Source of the DNA: Photobacterium sp. JCM 19050
GTDB lineage: Bacteria; Pseudomonadota; Gammaproteobacteria; Enterobacterales; Vibrionaceae
Length of the DNA: 55,282 nucleotides
NCBI GenBank assembly: GCA_001310455.1
Contig: BAXG01000039.1
Location: forward strand, 1-55,282
Direction of reading: 5' to 3'
In this document: positions 40,957 to 52,256 of the stretch, one piece after another
Layout: each line of letters begins with the position of its first letter
Position numbering within the stretch: the stretch's first letter is position 1
Notes under the pieces: model-generated
Databases searched by the model: none
Told to the model about the DNA's origin: nothing
The model's input: the letters and a program-made list of their open reading frames with translations, nothing else
Made by a program: the position numbers and the translations under genes

Positions 40957-40988
40957 AATGCGGCGCACCTCAACGAGTGCGCCGCATT
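40957..40988 (-). terminator. Hairpin terminator downstream of ydiJ
   Basis: AATGCGGCGCA / TGCGCCGCATT just after the ydiJ stop, read on the minus strand, followed by a weak T-tract (TTTCACATC). Confidence 0.65.
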
Positions 40989-40997
40989 GTTTAAGGA

Positions 40998-43900
40998 TCA
41001 GATGATTCTCACAAGTACCTGAAGTGGGTGCATCAGCTTTTTGTGTTCAAAACGTTTTACCTGGCTTCGACATGAATAACCTGTGGCCATACAACGTTCA
41101 ACAGGAAGCGTCTCCAACCGAGGCTGCCAACTGAGGTTATAAACATCCCGTGAAGTCTGCAATTTGTCACTTTCGTGGCCAAATGTACCAGCCATTCCGC
41201 AACAACCCACAGCAACCGGCATGATCTCTGCGCCAAAGTGGCGGAAGATATTACCCCATTCCTTTTCGGCATTCGGCAACTTGGTCTTTTCAGTGCAATG
41301 AGCAAAGAGATACCAAGGCTCTTCTTCGCGGGAAGGCTGGCTTAACCAAGTTTCCAGTCTTGGTGTTAGCCACTCATGCACTGTCAGGACGTCAAAATCA
41401 CCTCTGTTTTCACCTAAAATCTCGGCGTATTCGTCCCGGTAACAAAGTACCAGCGCCGGATCCACACCCACCAGAGGAATACCAAGTTTTGAAATATCAG
41501 TCAGAAACTCTGCAGTGGTCGAAGCGGTTTTGGCAAATTTCCTGAGGAATCCTTTAATATGCTGTGCTTTACCGTTGGGCTTGAACGGCAACAGCATCGG
41601 TTTCTTACCGAGCTTTTCAGCCAGCAAGACAAAGTCCCGGACAACTTCGGCATCGTAAAAGCTGGTAAATGGGTCCTGAACGATTAGCAGGTAATCGGCG
41701 CGCTCGCGTTCACTCAACGCTTGCAACCAGGTCAGGTTAAAGCAAAGTGCATGATGGCCGTCGAGAGATTCTTTCAGGGTCGGAACGGAAAGCTCCGGCG
41801 TATCGACATAACCCAGCATTTTTTCCGTGGCAGATTTTACCCACTTGGCCTGAGTTACCTTGTTCAAGACTACCGGCGCTTTTGCCATTACTGGCAACAG
41901 GGTCTCAATATTGGCAACGAGGTAATCTTTGGCAGGTCGCTGATACCGGCTGTAATAGATTTGCATAAAGCGAGAGCGGAAGCTCGGCACATCTACCTTA
42001 ATAGGACACTGACTCGCACAGGCTTTACACGCCAGGCAGCCATTCATTGCATCCATTACTTCATGTGAGAAATCATAATCGTCTTTCTTAGCAAAGTAGG
42101 TATTGCTGAAACGGCTGAAAATATCCCGGAGCGAAGGGATTTGCTCATCAGCTCTCTTTCTAATTGAACGGCATCAACCCCTTGTTCTGCCAGGAGACGC
42201 AGCCATTCCCTGACAATGCCGGCACGTCCTTTGGGTGAGTGGCGCCGGTCATAACTGACTTTCATCGAAGGGCACATCGGTGAGCTGGTTTCATAGTTAA
42301 AACACAGCCCATTGCCGTTACATTCCATTGCCTGTTTGAAGCTGTCACGCACAGTGACCGGTATTTGACGGTCGTAAAACCCACGCTTGACACCATCAAC
42401 TTTCACCAGCGGATCATCACTGCCCAACGGTGTACAAATCTTACCGGGATTCATACGGTTTTCAGGATCAAATGCCTGCTTAACCCGGCGCAACTCGGTG
42501 TAGAGTTCCTCGCCAAAAAACTCTGGCCCATACTCAGAACGGAAACCTTTACCGTGTTCACCCCACATCAGGCCGCCATATTTCGCCACCAGCGCAACAA
42601 CCTGATCGGAGAGTTGCTTCATCAGCGTCTCCTGCTCAGGATCACACAGATCCAGCGCAGGACGGACATGGAGAACACCGGCATCGACATGGCCAAACAT
42701 ACCGTAGTTCAGGTTGTTGCTGTCAAGAAGCTCCCGGAACTCAGCAATAAAATCAGCCAGGTTTTCCGGTGGAACACAGGTATCTTCGGTGAACGCAACG
42801 GGTTTAGCCTTGCCTTTTGCAGCACCCAGTAAACCAACCGCCTTTTTGCGCATGCCGTAAATCTTGTTGATTGAGCCAAGATCCCGGCAAAGCTGGTAGC
42901 CGATTATGCCGGCTTCTTCATTATCGATCAGACGGTCAAGGCGGGCGCAAAGAGAAATAACTTGCTGTTCAATTTTCTCTGCGTCATCCCCGGCATACTC
43001 CACCATGTTGATGCCCTGCATATCCTTGCCGGGAACATCGGTAAGCAATTCTGAAACAGAGTTCCAAACGATGTCGGAACGGGCTAAATCCAGCACTTTT
43101 GAATCTACGGTTTCAACCGACAAGGCGTTTGCTTCCACCATCATCGGGGCATTACGCAACGCAGAGTCAAAACTGTCGTACTTGATGTTAACCAGAATTC
43201 GGGTCGTCGGAATTGGCGTAATATCCAGTTTCGCTTCAGCGATGAAACCCAGAGAACCCTCAGCGCCGCAAAGTACCCGCCCAATATCGAACCGGGACAT
43301 ATCATCGCTGTAGGCATGCTTTAAATCGTACCCTGTCAGGAAACGGTTAAGCGGTGGGAATTTGGCTGAAATCTGTTCACGTTTTTCCCGGCATACCGAT
43401 GAGACAACCCGGATAGCTTCACCTGCGTAATCCTGCCGCTCAGAAGCCGCAATGACTCCCTCTTCATCAAGCGACTCAGTATCAAGCACTGAACCATCAG
43501 CCAGCACCGCTTTTACACTGAGCACATGATCCGATGTCTTGCCGTATTGAAGCGATCCCTGTCCGGACGCATCAGTATTTATCATTCCGCCAATGGTTGC
43601 CCGGTTGCTGGTAGACAAATCCGGAGAGAAAAAGAATCCATGGGGTCGAAGGGCATCATTAAGGGCATCTTTCACTACCCCTGACTGGACCCTTACCCAC
43701 CGTTCTTTCGGGTTGATCTCTAAAACGTTATTCAGGTGTCGGGACGTATCCACAACAACATGCTGGGTCAGAGACTGTCCATTTGTGCCGGTACCGCCAC
43801 CCCTGGCTGAAAATTTGATGGAAGAAAATGCGTTGTCGCGGGATACTGAACCGATCAATGACAGATCTGTCACCGATTTGGGTAACACGACCGCCTGAGG

Positions 43901-44053
43901 GAGTAATTGGTATACGCTATTGTCCGTCGCAACAGCAAGCCGGCTGGCGTAAGTGGTTTCAATATCGCCGGTAAATCCGGCTTTGATAAGCGCATCCAGA
44001 TAAGACTGGACGTCTTCCGGGATGCTCTCCCGGTGTGATAATGCAGGTAACAT
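40998..44053 (-). CDS. ydiJ: FAD/Fe-S oxidoreductase YdiJ (D-2-hydroxyacid dehydrogenase family), one frameshift
   Basis: Large FAD-linked oxidoreductase with a C-terminal iron-sulfur module. The N-terminal FAD-binding (VAO/PCMH) domain shows ARGGGTGTNGQSLT and LSTSNRATIGGMINTDASG. The FAD-oxidase C domain follows with NYGMFGHVDAGVLHVRP and WGEHGKGFRSEYG. The Fe-S part has CLACKACASQCP and a CCG domain (VAVGCCGMAG). The frame breaks near 42115: the upstream frame continues RFSNTYFAKKDDYDFSHEV into the second part. One base added gives 1018 aa, identical in length to E. coli YdiJ. Homologues are annotated as D-lactate or D-2-hydroxyglutarate dehydrogenases; the substrate here is not fixed by sequence. 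Confidence 0.9.
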
Positions 44054-44219
44054 TGCTATCCGTGGCTCTCCAAATCCATTTATCGTTCCGTCTCTTGATA
44101 CGGATAATTCGTTATTTGGATAGCAATTTTACATGACTGGTGGCTAGGTAAAAAGATCTCTCGGGACGTCGGAGACGATATCTTCGATCAGCGGCGGTTC
44201 CCAAAGGTGAGATCGTTAT

Positions 44220-45710
44220 TCAACCATCGCTGATTTCACGCCGCCCTGCCAACCAGCGACTGAGCGATTTTTCGAAGAACGGCGCTCCTAACAACAACCA
44301 GGTACTGGCCATCCATGCCGCAATTAAATTAACAGCCAGAGCCGTTAGGCTTCCACCAAACCAGTCAATAATCAGAAACGCGACCCCTAGGATTGCCACC
44401 AACCCGGCCAAGGAGACAGCCGCATTCCCCCAAACTGAAAAGAACACGGCTCTTTCCCGCAAATCCGGGCGGAATTTCAATCCGACAAGCGCAGTATAAA
44501 CCCCGGCAATAGCTGCACCGATATAACCCAATAAGGGCTGGTGCAGAGGAAGTGCGACAGCAAATGCCACCAGCATAAAGACAAACCACAACCTTGCCGT
44601 TTCCAGGATACTTCGGCCGTCTTTTACAGAAATATTCAACGCCCCTACAGATATCGCCAGGACAAGCAGCCCGGTCACGGCTCCGCCCAGCACATCCGTA
44701 GGGTAATGGACGCCAAGCCAGACTCTTGCAAGCCCGGTCAGACCAACACAAAGTAACCAAGCCGTGATAATGGGCATCCAACGCCATTGTTTCAGTTGGC
44801 GTCCTGTATATAGCAGAGCCCCCACCAGCACAGCAGCCTGAGTTGTATGGCCGCTGGGGAAACTGTAACCGCTCGCACTTGCCTGCTGTAACGCAGGTAC
44901 AAGATAAAAAGGACGAGGAATAGCAAAGTACATCTTCAACAACGTGACCAACAGGGCGGTCAGTATCAGCGCAAACGCCAGGGAAAAACTAAAGCGGGGT
45001 GGAAAGAAAAGAAATGCCCCAATCAGTATGATGACGGCAACACCACCTTCACCCAACCAGTTGGCGATTGACAGTACAAATACGGTCACCGGCTGACCGT
45101 TGAGCCACGGTTGCAAGGTTTCCATAAAGGAGAGTTGGCTTTTCACACCTGAGCCGGCAAGCCCTTCGATTCTTTCCTGCCGGGAAGTCTGGCTTACCGG
45201 TGTTTGATTCATCCAGTGTGTGAGAGATTGTACATCGCTACTGTAGCGATAGGATTTAATCGTTGCTTCACTGAGCGGGGCAAGGTACACCCGCTTTACT
45301 TCTTTACCAAAATGGGCAGCATTCCATGCAGGAATAATATCCGCATCGAAAGGATTCGCTAACGCAGACGGCACAGTCAAAAGCGGTGATTCAGACGTGC
45401 ACGCAAACACAGCACGATACTCATTTCGGGATAACTCATCCCCGACAACAACATCAATGCCAACCTCTTCTTTTGCTTCACGCGCTGCAGCTTGTTGCGG
45501 CGTTTCATTTCTGTCGATATAGCCACCCGGCAGGGATACTTTCCGCGTCAGGCTTTCATCGACAAACACGACTCTCCCCAAAGCATCCCTGATGACACAC
45601 GCAGCACCATTGGGTTTTATTTCGCCGTCCGGTACCGGAGTGCCAGCAAAAACATTAAACGCTAAAGTGCACAGCAGACAGGCCAAAAAAGCTCTTGTTC
45701 TCAAACTCAT
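44220..45710 (-). CDS. Exported Nudix hydrolase - PAP2 phosphatase fusion
   Basis: A 496-aa two-domain protein. A signal peptide (MSLRTRAFLACLLCTLAFNVFA) is followed by a Nudix domain with an intact Nudix box at about 62-84 (GGYIDRNE…REAKEEVG). A multi-helix membrane PAP2 domain has motifs KMYFAIPRP, PSGHTT and RVWLGVHYPTDV. The order predicts a periplasm-facing Nudix domain tethered to a lipid phosphatase. Possible substrates are nucleoside-diphosphate-linked or isoprenoid pyrophosphates released in the periplasm, an inference only. About four further hydrophobic helices extend beyond the PAP2 motifs. Intact. Confidence 0.88.
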   Translation of the reverse strand: MSLRTRAFLACLLCTLAFNVFAGTPVPDGEIKPNGAACVIRDALGRVVFVDESLTRKVSLPGGYIDRNETPQQAAAREAKEEVGIDVVVGDELSRNEYRAVFACTSESPLLTVPSALANPFDADIIPAWNAAHFGKEVKRVYLAPLSEATIKSYRYSSDVQSLTHWMNQTPVSQTSRQERIEGLAGSGVKSQLSFMETLQPWLNGQPVTVFVLSIANWLGEGGVAVIILIGAFLFFPPRFSFSLAFALILTALLVTLLKMYFAIPRPFYLVPALQQASASGYSFPSGHTTQAAVLVGALLYTGRQLKQWRWMPIITAWLLCVGLTGLARVWLGVHYPTDVLGGAVTGLLVLAISVGALNISVKDGRSILETARLWFVFMLVAFAVALPLHQPLLGYIGAAIAGVYTALVGLKFRPDLRERAVFFSVWGNAAVSLAGLVAILGVAFLIIDWFGGSLTALAVNLIAAWMASTWLLLGAPFFEKSLSRWLAGRREISDG

Positions 45711-45808
45711 TATCCCTATTTCATGCAGCCAAACATCGACGCGCTTTCAATGGCATTACTAAAAAGGCTGGTTTATTCTCATTTTTCCAGCACGGGGTGA
45801 ATACGTCT

Positions 45809-47420
45809 ATGATGCCAGCAACTGACCTGCCAAAGGACTACTATCTGCAAAATTTTCGTCAATTGACGGAACTCGTCCACCATCAGTACGCTGACTTGCT
45901 GTCCACGGACGAATCAGAGTGGCTGAATGCTTTCCTGGAAGCGCCCCGTGACGCTCAAAAGCTCTATGTTCGGTTATTGATGCGCAAAGCCCCTGTTTCG
46001 GCTCGACAAACTTCACTATGAAGAAATATCGGACATCACCGGTTCTGCCAACTCTCTGGCGGCAAAGAAGCTTATCGAACATGTCCCCGCAACCATCGCT
46101 CACTGCTGTGGCCTGATGACAAAGCCTGAGTTGGTTAAAGCTTTTCCCGGATTAACGCCTTCTATGTCCAAGACCGCAATTACAGACAAGTTGAAATCCG
46201 AGTCAGGCGAGACACTTGTTGACTCATCGCCAATTACAGTGATCCGAGTGTTGGGTAAAGAGCACCTCAGGACTTTTTTACTGCTTTATTTTGGTAATAC
46301 CCATCAGGATCTGGCCCAATTCGTCATCTCCGATCTGGGAATCCAGCGCTTTGAAGACTACCCCATCGATAAAGCCTTCAGACTGTTTTCATGCCGCGAG
46401 GATATCGAAAACTGGCTTCACCTTTCTTCGCTGAGAGAGCAAATATACGAAGCGCAGGAACGCAAAGACCGGCAAGGTGTCATTGCTTTGGCTGAAGAAC
46501 TTCCTACCAGCTTTTCCTGGCCTCTCCTTGAGCGTAAACGGATGCGTCTGATTAACCATATCGCACGGGAAATGGAGCGGGAAAAAAGGGATTCAGAAGC
46601 ATTAGCCCTATACAGACAATCCAACATCACACCCAGCAGGGAACGGCAAGTCCGGCTGTTGATAAAAACAGCGCAGTTTGACGAAGCGGAAACATTGGTT
46701 AAAACAATGCTGGCGGAACCGGAAGATGAGCAGGAAGCGCACATTGCACTCAAACTGGCCAAACAGGTTTCCAGGAAAACGAATTGGGACTGGGTGCCAC
46801 CTCCACAGTTTCACCCAAAGGAACTTTTCCTTGAACTAAAAAAAAGGCGAAAAACGGGTAGAAATAGACGTATTGGATCACTTTGCTGACCTTGGTTGGA
46901 ATGTTTATTACACTGAAAATGTGCTGATTCCAGCAGTATTTGGATTATTTTTCTGGGATACCATTTATTCCCCGGTTCAGGTGCTTTTTTAAACCCGTTT
47001 CAACTCGGTCCCCGAGATGCTTTCTCTAAAGAATTTTATACCCACAGAAAATCAGCCATTGATGAAAAAATTAAAAATATTCATTCAATTTTCTCAGACA
47101 TATATATTTATTATGACAAAAAATCAGGCATCAATAACTTTTGGGTAAACTGGAACGCTATTGACAAAGAGGTAATTAAAGGTTTAGAGAATGCCATAAA
47201 TATATCTCAACTTACTGAAATATTTAATAAACTACTTTTCGATCCGAAATTAAACCGCTCTGGATTTCCTGATCTCTTTCTCTTAAACGAAAATGATTAT
47301 CTTTTCCTAGAAGTAAAAGGACCTGGCGACTCGCTCAGGGATAACCAACTCAGGTGGCTGGAAACATTCGATAAGGTCGGTATTAAGAGTGCCATTTGCT
47401 GGGTCAAATATACCTGTTAG
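45809..47420 (+). pseudogene. VRR-NUC (FAN1-like) nuclease, three frameshifts
   Basis: Structure-specific nuclease-like protein of the bacterial FAN1 type. The N-terminus (MMPATDLPKDYYLQNFRQL) and KLYVRLLMRKAP then FRLDKLHYEEI belong to the FAN1 HTH region. A helical TPR-like middle lies at about 46250-46800. The C-terminal VRR-NUC domain ends with FPDLFLL and FLEVKGPGD (catalytic PD…E-x-K) and DNQLRWLETF. Breaks: near 45984 (C-run), near 46850 (an extra A in the A-run), and near 46986 (a missing G). Repaired length about 537 aa. The VRR-NUC portion (46880-47420) is distinctly AT-rich relative to the rest. Start ATG 45809 follows GGGGTGA. A role in interstrand crosslink repair is inferred from the family. 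Confidence 0.82.
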
Positions 47421-47556
47421 TTTCATTTAGACTCACCTTACTTATCACTATCCTTTTTTTAAAAAAATATTTTAAAAGTTAATAGCCACACATTGGCAAT
47501 TTAACTACATTCGACAATACTAATATAGATAACAACATGAAAAGGAAGTCCAACGT

Positions 47557-49272
47557 ATGAGTACTCGTGCTGTAATGTCCTGGGTTTTTGGTGCGATCTG
47601 TGCGACTGCCCTGATTACCTTCTTTCTGATGACACGGCTTATCACTGAAGCCGATGAGCTGATGGATGCCTCTGAGGTGCGCTACGCATCCTACCAGATC
47701 GCAGATGAACTGCGTCAGGGTTCAGATGACCTGACCCGCCTGGCGAGGACCTACTCGCTAACGGGTAACGAAGATTACGAAAAGATGTACATGGACATTC
47801 TCGCCATTCGAGACGGCAAAATGCCCACGCCAGAAAAATACCACCAGATTTACTGGGATCTGGTTTTGGAATACGGAGATAAGCCAAAACCAGATGGCAA
47901 AACGCACTCACTGACAGAAAGGATGCAAGCACTCGGCTTTACTCAGAAAGAATTTGAACTGCTCAATGAAGCAAAAGCCAACTCGGATGCCCTGGTGGGT
48001 ATTGAAGTGAAAGCGATGAATGCGGTGAAAGGCATATTTCAGGATCCGGTTACCGGCGAATATACCCTGAAAAAAGAACCAGACCTTTCTATGGCAGCGG
48101 AACTCACCCACTCCAAGACATATCATGTTGAAAAAGCAAAGATAATGAAGCCTATCGATTCTTTCTTCAACAATCTGGAAAGCCGGACCTTGCAGAGTCT
48201 GACTCAGGACTATAACGCGTTGATGAATGGTATCCGTATTACGCTTGCCATGATGCTCTTTATGATTATTGCAGCATTTATTGGTTTCTTTACTGTTCGC
48301 AAGACAATTGCAGCCCCTGTTGTTTCCCTCAGTGAGCAGCTCAACGAAATCAAAGCAAGCAACGCACTGGACCGTAAAATCGACATTAAAGCAAAAGGTG
48401 AAATCGGCGCCATTGCTAAACAGATTAATGAACTGCTCGACAGCCTAAACGAATCGAAAACTGCTACAACCAAGGTAGCCGGAACAGTTCAGGAAATGGC
48501 GACCCAGACTCACAACGTTATTTCCGAGAGCAAAGACAACTCTGCCGAACTGGAACGCGAGTTTGAGTCTGTTCTGGTGGCAATCGAAGAAATGTCGGTT
48601 GCGCTTAAGAGAGTCGCCGAGGTGACGACAACTGCGGAAAGTCAGGCTGCAGACAACGACAAGTGCGTCACAGAGGGCGAAAACTCAATGGGTAGCGCCC
48701 GAAACTCCCTGGACACACTTAACAGCGAGTTCAACAAAGCCAAAGACGCAATGGGATCACTGACCTCGGAGAGTGAACAGGTCTCTAGTGTACTTGATGT
48801 GATCAAGGCCATTGCTGAGCAAACTAACCTGCTTGCACTCAACGCCGCCATTGAGGCAGCACGAGCCGGTGAACAAGGACGTGGTTTTGCCGTAGTTGCC
48901 GATGAAGTTCGCTCTCTTGCACAACGCACCCAGGATTCCACTCAGGAAATTGAAGTAATCATTTCAAGTCTGCAAGACAAAACCAAGACGGTCAGCAGTA
49001 CCATTACCCTTGCAGCAGAGCTGATGGAAACCTCCCAGCAAAATATGTCCCAGATTGGCGAAGTGTTCGACCGTATCAAGTCAAACACGGGAAGTATTTT
49101 CAGCTTGAATACCGAAATCGCATCGTCAACAGAAGAGCAATCCAAAGTGAGTAACATGCTTTCCGAAAGCCTCTCATCCATCAAAACGCTTTCCGCCAGC
49201 GTGGCAAACTCACTGGAAGACATTGAACATTCGGCATCAACGCTGGACAAGACAGCAAAAGAGCTGACCTAA
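47557..49272 (+). CDS. Methyl-accepting chemotaxis protein
   Basis: A 571-aa chemoreceptor, intact. The first membrane helix (about 8-28) is followed by a ~190-residue periplasmic helical sensor ([20 protein letters not shown] begins it). The second membrane helix is at about 224-248. A HAMP segment and a long cytoplasmic signalling coiled coil follow, with the hairpin [20 protein letters not shown] and [18 protein letters not shown]. The periplasmic region has no CxxCH or obvious Cache signature; the ligand is unknown. The C-terminus lacks the NWETF-type CheR pentapeptide. Confidence 0.93.
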   Translation: MSTRAVMSWVFGAICATALITFFLMTRLITEADELMDASEVRYASYQIADELRQGSDDLTRLARTYSLTGNEDYEKMYMDILAIRDGKMPTPEKYHQIYWDLVLEYGDKPKPDGKTHSLTERMQALGFTQKEFELLNEAKANSDALVGIEVKAMNAVKGIFQDPVTGEYTLKKEPDLSMAAELTHSKTYHVEKAKIMKPIDSFFNNLESRTLQSLTQDYNALMNGIRITLAMMLFMIIAAFIGFFTVRKTIAAPVVSLSEQLNEIKASNALDRKIDIKAKGEIGAIAKQINELLDSLNESKTATTKVAGTVQEMATQTHNVISESKDNSAELEREFESVLVAIEEMSVALKRVAEVTTTAESQAADNDKCVTEGENSMGSARNSLDTLNSEFNKAKDAMGSLTSESEQVSSVLDVIKAIAEQTNLLALNAAIEAARAGEQGRGFAVVADEVRSLAQRTQDSTQEIEVIISSLQDKTKTVSSTITLAAELMETSQQNMSQIGEVFDRIKSNTGSIFSLNTEIASSTEEQSKVSNMLSESLSSIKTLSASVANSLEDIEHSASTLDKTAKELT

Positions 49273-49311
49273 AAGCCAGCTCTTTGATAACCGAACAACG
49301 TGACTTAGCAG

Positions 49312-50496
49312 TTAGCCCGGATGGCCATCCTTCCGGGCTTTTACCAACATAGGCCCGAAATAAATAACGTAGAGAACAAAGGCAGCAATCCAAAGTGCCC
49401 CGGCCAAAGAAATCGCAACAATGCTTGAGGCCGGAAACAACAGGACAGCAACGGTCCGAATCAGTGCAGCCAAAACAAGAAAACAAAACGCAGGCCAAAA
49501 CACAGGCCCTTTGTAAATCTCACGGCCAGTATGACCCATCGTCACGCGAGCAATCATCGCCAGAATAACACCGCCAATCGCGCCAATGGCAAACAGGTGG
49601 AGCATCACATGACTCGCCCATGACGTTCCCATCAGACCACGCAAAACCAGACCTGCCGGAATAAACGCATAGAAAATATGCAGCGACCAAACCAGCGGCT
49701 CAGACAGTGAAACAAATCCTTTCCAGCGAAGGAACCGCACCAATTGAGCCACGCCGGCAATCAACATCAGGCTTCCAGTAATCCAGGTCGGAACCATCGG
49801 GAAAAATGCCAGAATCACCAGAAGGAACAATGGGAAGTTCGCTGCCCATTCAATCCAGGCGATCGGTGTTGGCGTGTCAAAACCAAACCGGCGTGCAGTA
49901 AAGAAAGGAATAACACGCCCACCCATGACAGAAAGCAACAATACAAACCAGTACATCATCGCAATCCAAACCGCATGAGAGGTAAATGGAGGCATTCCTT
50001 TCACTGCAGCATAACTGGCAAAGTTTGCGATAACAGCCACCAGCAGCATCGGGATAAAAATAAGGTTTCGCCAACGTTTGGCTTTCACAACGCGGCTGCC
50101 AACTTCCCAACCAACCACGATGAGAAAGAGCGCATCAACAATCGATGTGAACCAAAGTGGCGCCGGTGTCCACAACAGTATCCTCGGCAGTGCCCACAGT
50201 ACGACAATCATTGCCAGACGCAAGCCACTGGTACCTTTCACCCCCGTCCAATTTTGTACTGCTGTCATCAAAAATCCGGCCACAATGGCCATAGCAAATC
50301 CAAAGAACATTTCATGGACGTGCCACCACAGGCCGGGAACAGCCAATGATTCAGGCTGACCGTGAGTAAAGATCCACAGCCACACAGCAACTGCGACCGC
50401 GCTGTAGGCACTTCCCAGCAAGAAAAATGGACGGAAACCAAGCCGCAAGATCGGTGGGATTCTCTCTTCTTTTTGTCGGTCAATAATATTCAGCAT
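49312..50496 (-). CDS. nnrS: NnrS family haem- and copper-containing membrane protein
   Basis: Polytopic (about 12 helices) inner-membrane protein that protects against nitric oxide damage, 394 aa and intact. Family landmarks are LGFRPFFLLGSAYSAV near the N-terminus, WWHVHEMFFGF, GGRVIPFFTARRFG, and HLFAIGAIGGVILAMIARVTMGHTGRE. It is divergent from norR. A NorR-type palindrome, a sigma-54-like element and an NsrR-like box lie between them. Control by NorR of nnrS has been reported in Vibrio cholerae, which fits this arrangement. The 3' end overlaps a terminator for the upstream chemoreceptor gene. Confidence 0.93.
   Translation of the reverse strand: MLNIIDRQKEERIPPILRLGFRPFFLLGSAYSAVAVAVWLWIFTHGQPESLAVPGLWWHVHEMFFGFAMAIVAGFLMTAVQNWTGVKGTSGLRLAMIVVLWALPRILLWTPAPLWFTSIVDALFLIVVGWEVGSRVVKAKRWRNLIFIPMLLVAVIANFASYAAVKGMPPFTSHAVWIAMMYWFVLLLSVMGGRVIPFFTARRFGFDTPTPIAWIEWAANFPLFLLVILAFFPMVPTWITGSLMLIAGVAQLVRFLRWKGFVSLSEPLVWSLHIFYAFIPAGLVLRGLMGTSWASHVMLHLFAIGAIGGVILAMIARVTMGHTGREIYKGPVFWPAFCFLVLAALIRTVAVLLFPASSIVAISLAGALWIAAFVLYVIYFGPMLVKARKDGHPG
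49314..49342 (+). terminator. Terminator of the chemoreceptor, overlapping the nnrS 3' end
   Basis: AGCCCGGA-tggccatcct-TCCGGGCT followed by TTT, 42 bases after the chemoreceptor stop. Confidence 0.65.
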
Positions 50497-50532
50497 AAGG
50501 TGAACGGCCTCTCGATTTTAATACCTTTCTTA

Positions 50533-50555
50533 AAGATGCATACGTAATACAAGTT
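50533..50555 (-). promoter_or_regulatory. NsrR-like box at the nnrS promoter
   Basis: AAGATGCATAC-g-TAATACAAGTT compared with the NsrR 11-1-11 consensus (AAGATGCATTT and its reverse complement) has one half strong (9/11) and the other weaker (7/11). It overlaps the putative sigma-54 -12 region. Confidence 0.4.
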
Positions 50556-50563
50556 TCATGCCT
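50548..50563 (-). promoter_or_regulatory. Sigma-54-like promoter of nnrS
   Basis: On the minus strand AGGCATGAAACTTGTA has GG at -24 and TTG at -12 with the canonical 10-base separation; the usual terminal GC is GT. It ends 51 bases before the nnrS start, with a NorR palindrome about 63 bases upstream. Confidence 0.45.
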
Positions 50564-50625
50564 ATTATTACTCTATTGATTTATAAAAGAAATGTATTTC
50601 TCGTTTGTATTGATACGATGACGTG

Positions 50626-50644
50626 TGTTGTAATAATTACAACA
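50626..50644. promoter_or_regulatory. NorR box between nnrS and norR
   Basis: TGTTGTAATAATTACAACA is a perfect 19-bp palindrome containing the NorR core GT-N7-AC. Both six-base arms recur at 52203-52221. Confidence 0.75.
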
Positions 50645-50664
50645 AACACAATACAGGTGTCATA

Positions 50665-52200
50665 ATGAAGCTCTCTTTGGCTAAAGCCCTGCTGCAGATC
50701 AGTTTAGACCTCAATATCAACTTGCCTATCGGGCAACATTACCAAAGGCTGATCACCGCGATCGTAAAGGTACTTCCCTGTGATGCCTGTGCCCTCTTCA
50801 TTCTTAATACAAAGGGCACACTCACACCGGTTGCAGTAGAAGGTTTGACATCTGAAACGCTGGGAATGCGGTTCTCAACAAACAACCAACCCCGGCTCAG
50901 GGCCATTGTCGAAAGCCGGAAACCTGTTCGGTTTGATGCAGACAGCCCTCTGCCTGATCCGTTTGATGGCCTGCTTTCCAAAGACACAGAACGCACTTTG
51001 GACGTACATTCATGTATGGGATGTAGCCTGTATATCGAAGACCACTTAATCGGTCTTATCACCTTTGATGCTGAAGGGCCGGATGCCTTCAGTAAAATTG
51101 ATGATATTACGGTAGAAACCTTTGCAGCCCTGGCAGCAGCAACCGTGCGAAACGTCTCTATGATGGAAGCACTGGAGAACGCAAATCGGCACCAGAAAGA
51201 GGTTACCAAAGTCCTGATTCAGGAAGCGCGGCAAAAAAGGCGGGGAACTGGTAGGCATAAGCCCGCAAATCAACCGCTTGAAAGCGAATATCGAACTCAT
51301 AGCCAATTCCAATTATGCAGTCTTGATCCAAGGAGAGACCGGTACCGGTAAAGAACTGGTGGCACATGCGATACACGCCGGATCCAGCCGGGCAGACAAA
51401 CCCATGGTGTACGTAAACTGTGCTGCCCTGCCGGAGTCCATTGCAGAAAGCGAATTATTTGGTCATGTAAAAGGGGCATTTACTGGAGCCACCAGCAACC
51501 GGGCAGGCAAATTTGAACTTGCCGATGGTGGAACTATCTTCCTCGATGAGATCGGTGAGTTACCGTTGCTTCTCCAGGCAAAGCTATTGCGGGTAATCCA
51601 GCAAGGTGAAGTCCAACGCGTTGGTGCCGACCAAAACCTTCACATCGATGTACGAATCGTGGCAGCAACGAACCGGGACCTGAAGCAAGAAGTGGAAAAC
51701 GGTCAGTTTCGTTCTGATCTTTACCATCGCTTAAATGTCTTTCCCATCAGGTTCCTCCCCTTCGATCCCGCGAAGGCGACATTCCTGTGCTGGCCGGTTA
51801 CTTCCTGGATAAAATTCGCCATCAGTTCAACACAAGCAGGCTTCACATTCACCCTTCTGCCCTCACCAGGCTGGAGAGATTCTCCTGGCCGGGCAATGTG
51901 CGTGAGCTGGAGCATACCCTGATGCGTGCTGGGCTACGGACGATTCAACAAGGGGATTCAGTTATCAGTATTGCCACACTCGGTCCGGAGTTTGGAGAAG
52001 AACTGCCTAACAGCAATATGGCTGTCTCGTTACCGGACCAGCCCGTCTCCATGCGAGAAGCGGTTGAGAATTATCAGCGCGAGCTTATCAAAAATGCGTT
52101 AATTCAGAACAACGGGGTATGGAGCCGTGCAGCCAGAGCATTGGGAATGGACAGAGGCAACCTTCACAAATTGGGTGTAAAGCTCGGGCTCAAAGAATAA
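50665..52200 (+). CDS. norR: Nitric oxide-responsive transcriptional regulator NorR, two frameshifts
   Basis: Sigma-54-dependent activator with an N-terminal GAF domain that senses NO through a non-haem iron. The AAA+ domain has Walker [19 protein letters not shown] (sigma-54 contact loop) and IFLDEIGEL, and the C-terminal HTH ends [21 protein letters not shown] residues aligned with E. coli iron ligands are kept: D in LPDPFDGL, H and C in VHSCMG, and D in ITFDA; the regulatory Arg in QPRLRAI is also present. Breaks: near 51240 an extra A in the A-run ([14 protein letters not shown] when corrected) and near 51756 a missing G ([14 protein letters not shown]). Net length 511 aa (E. coli 504). 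The start is ATG 50665. Confidence 0.93.
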
Positions 52201-52201
52201 A

Positions 52202-52222
52202 TTGTTGTTTTTATCACAACAA
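52202..52222. promoter_or_regulatory. NorR box 1 upstream of hcp
   Basis: TTGTTGT-TTTTATC-ACAACAA has perfect seven-base arms and the GT-N7-AC core, the same arms as in the norR-nnrS palindrome. It starts two bases after the norR stop. Confidence 0.7.
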
Positions 52223-52225
52223 GCG

Positions 52226-52242
52226 ATGTAATTAATACAACA
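52226..52242. promoter_or_regulatory. NorR box 2 upstream of hcp
   Basis: ATGT-AATTAAT-ACAACA has the GT-N7-AC core and a perfect right arm. Its centre (52233) is 21 bp, two helical turns, from the centre of the first box (52212). Confidence 0.65.
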
Positions 52243-52256
52243 CCTCATTTAACAGT

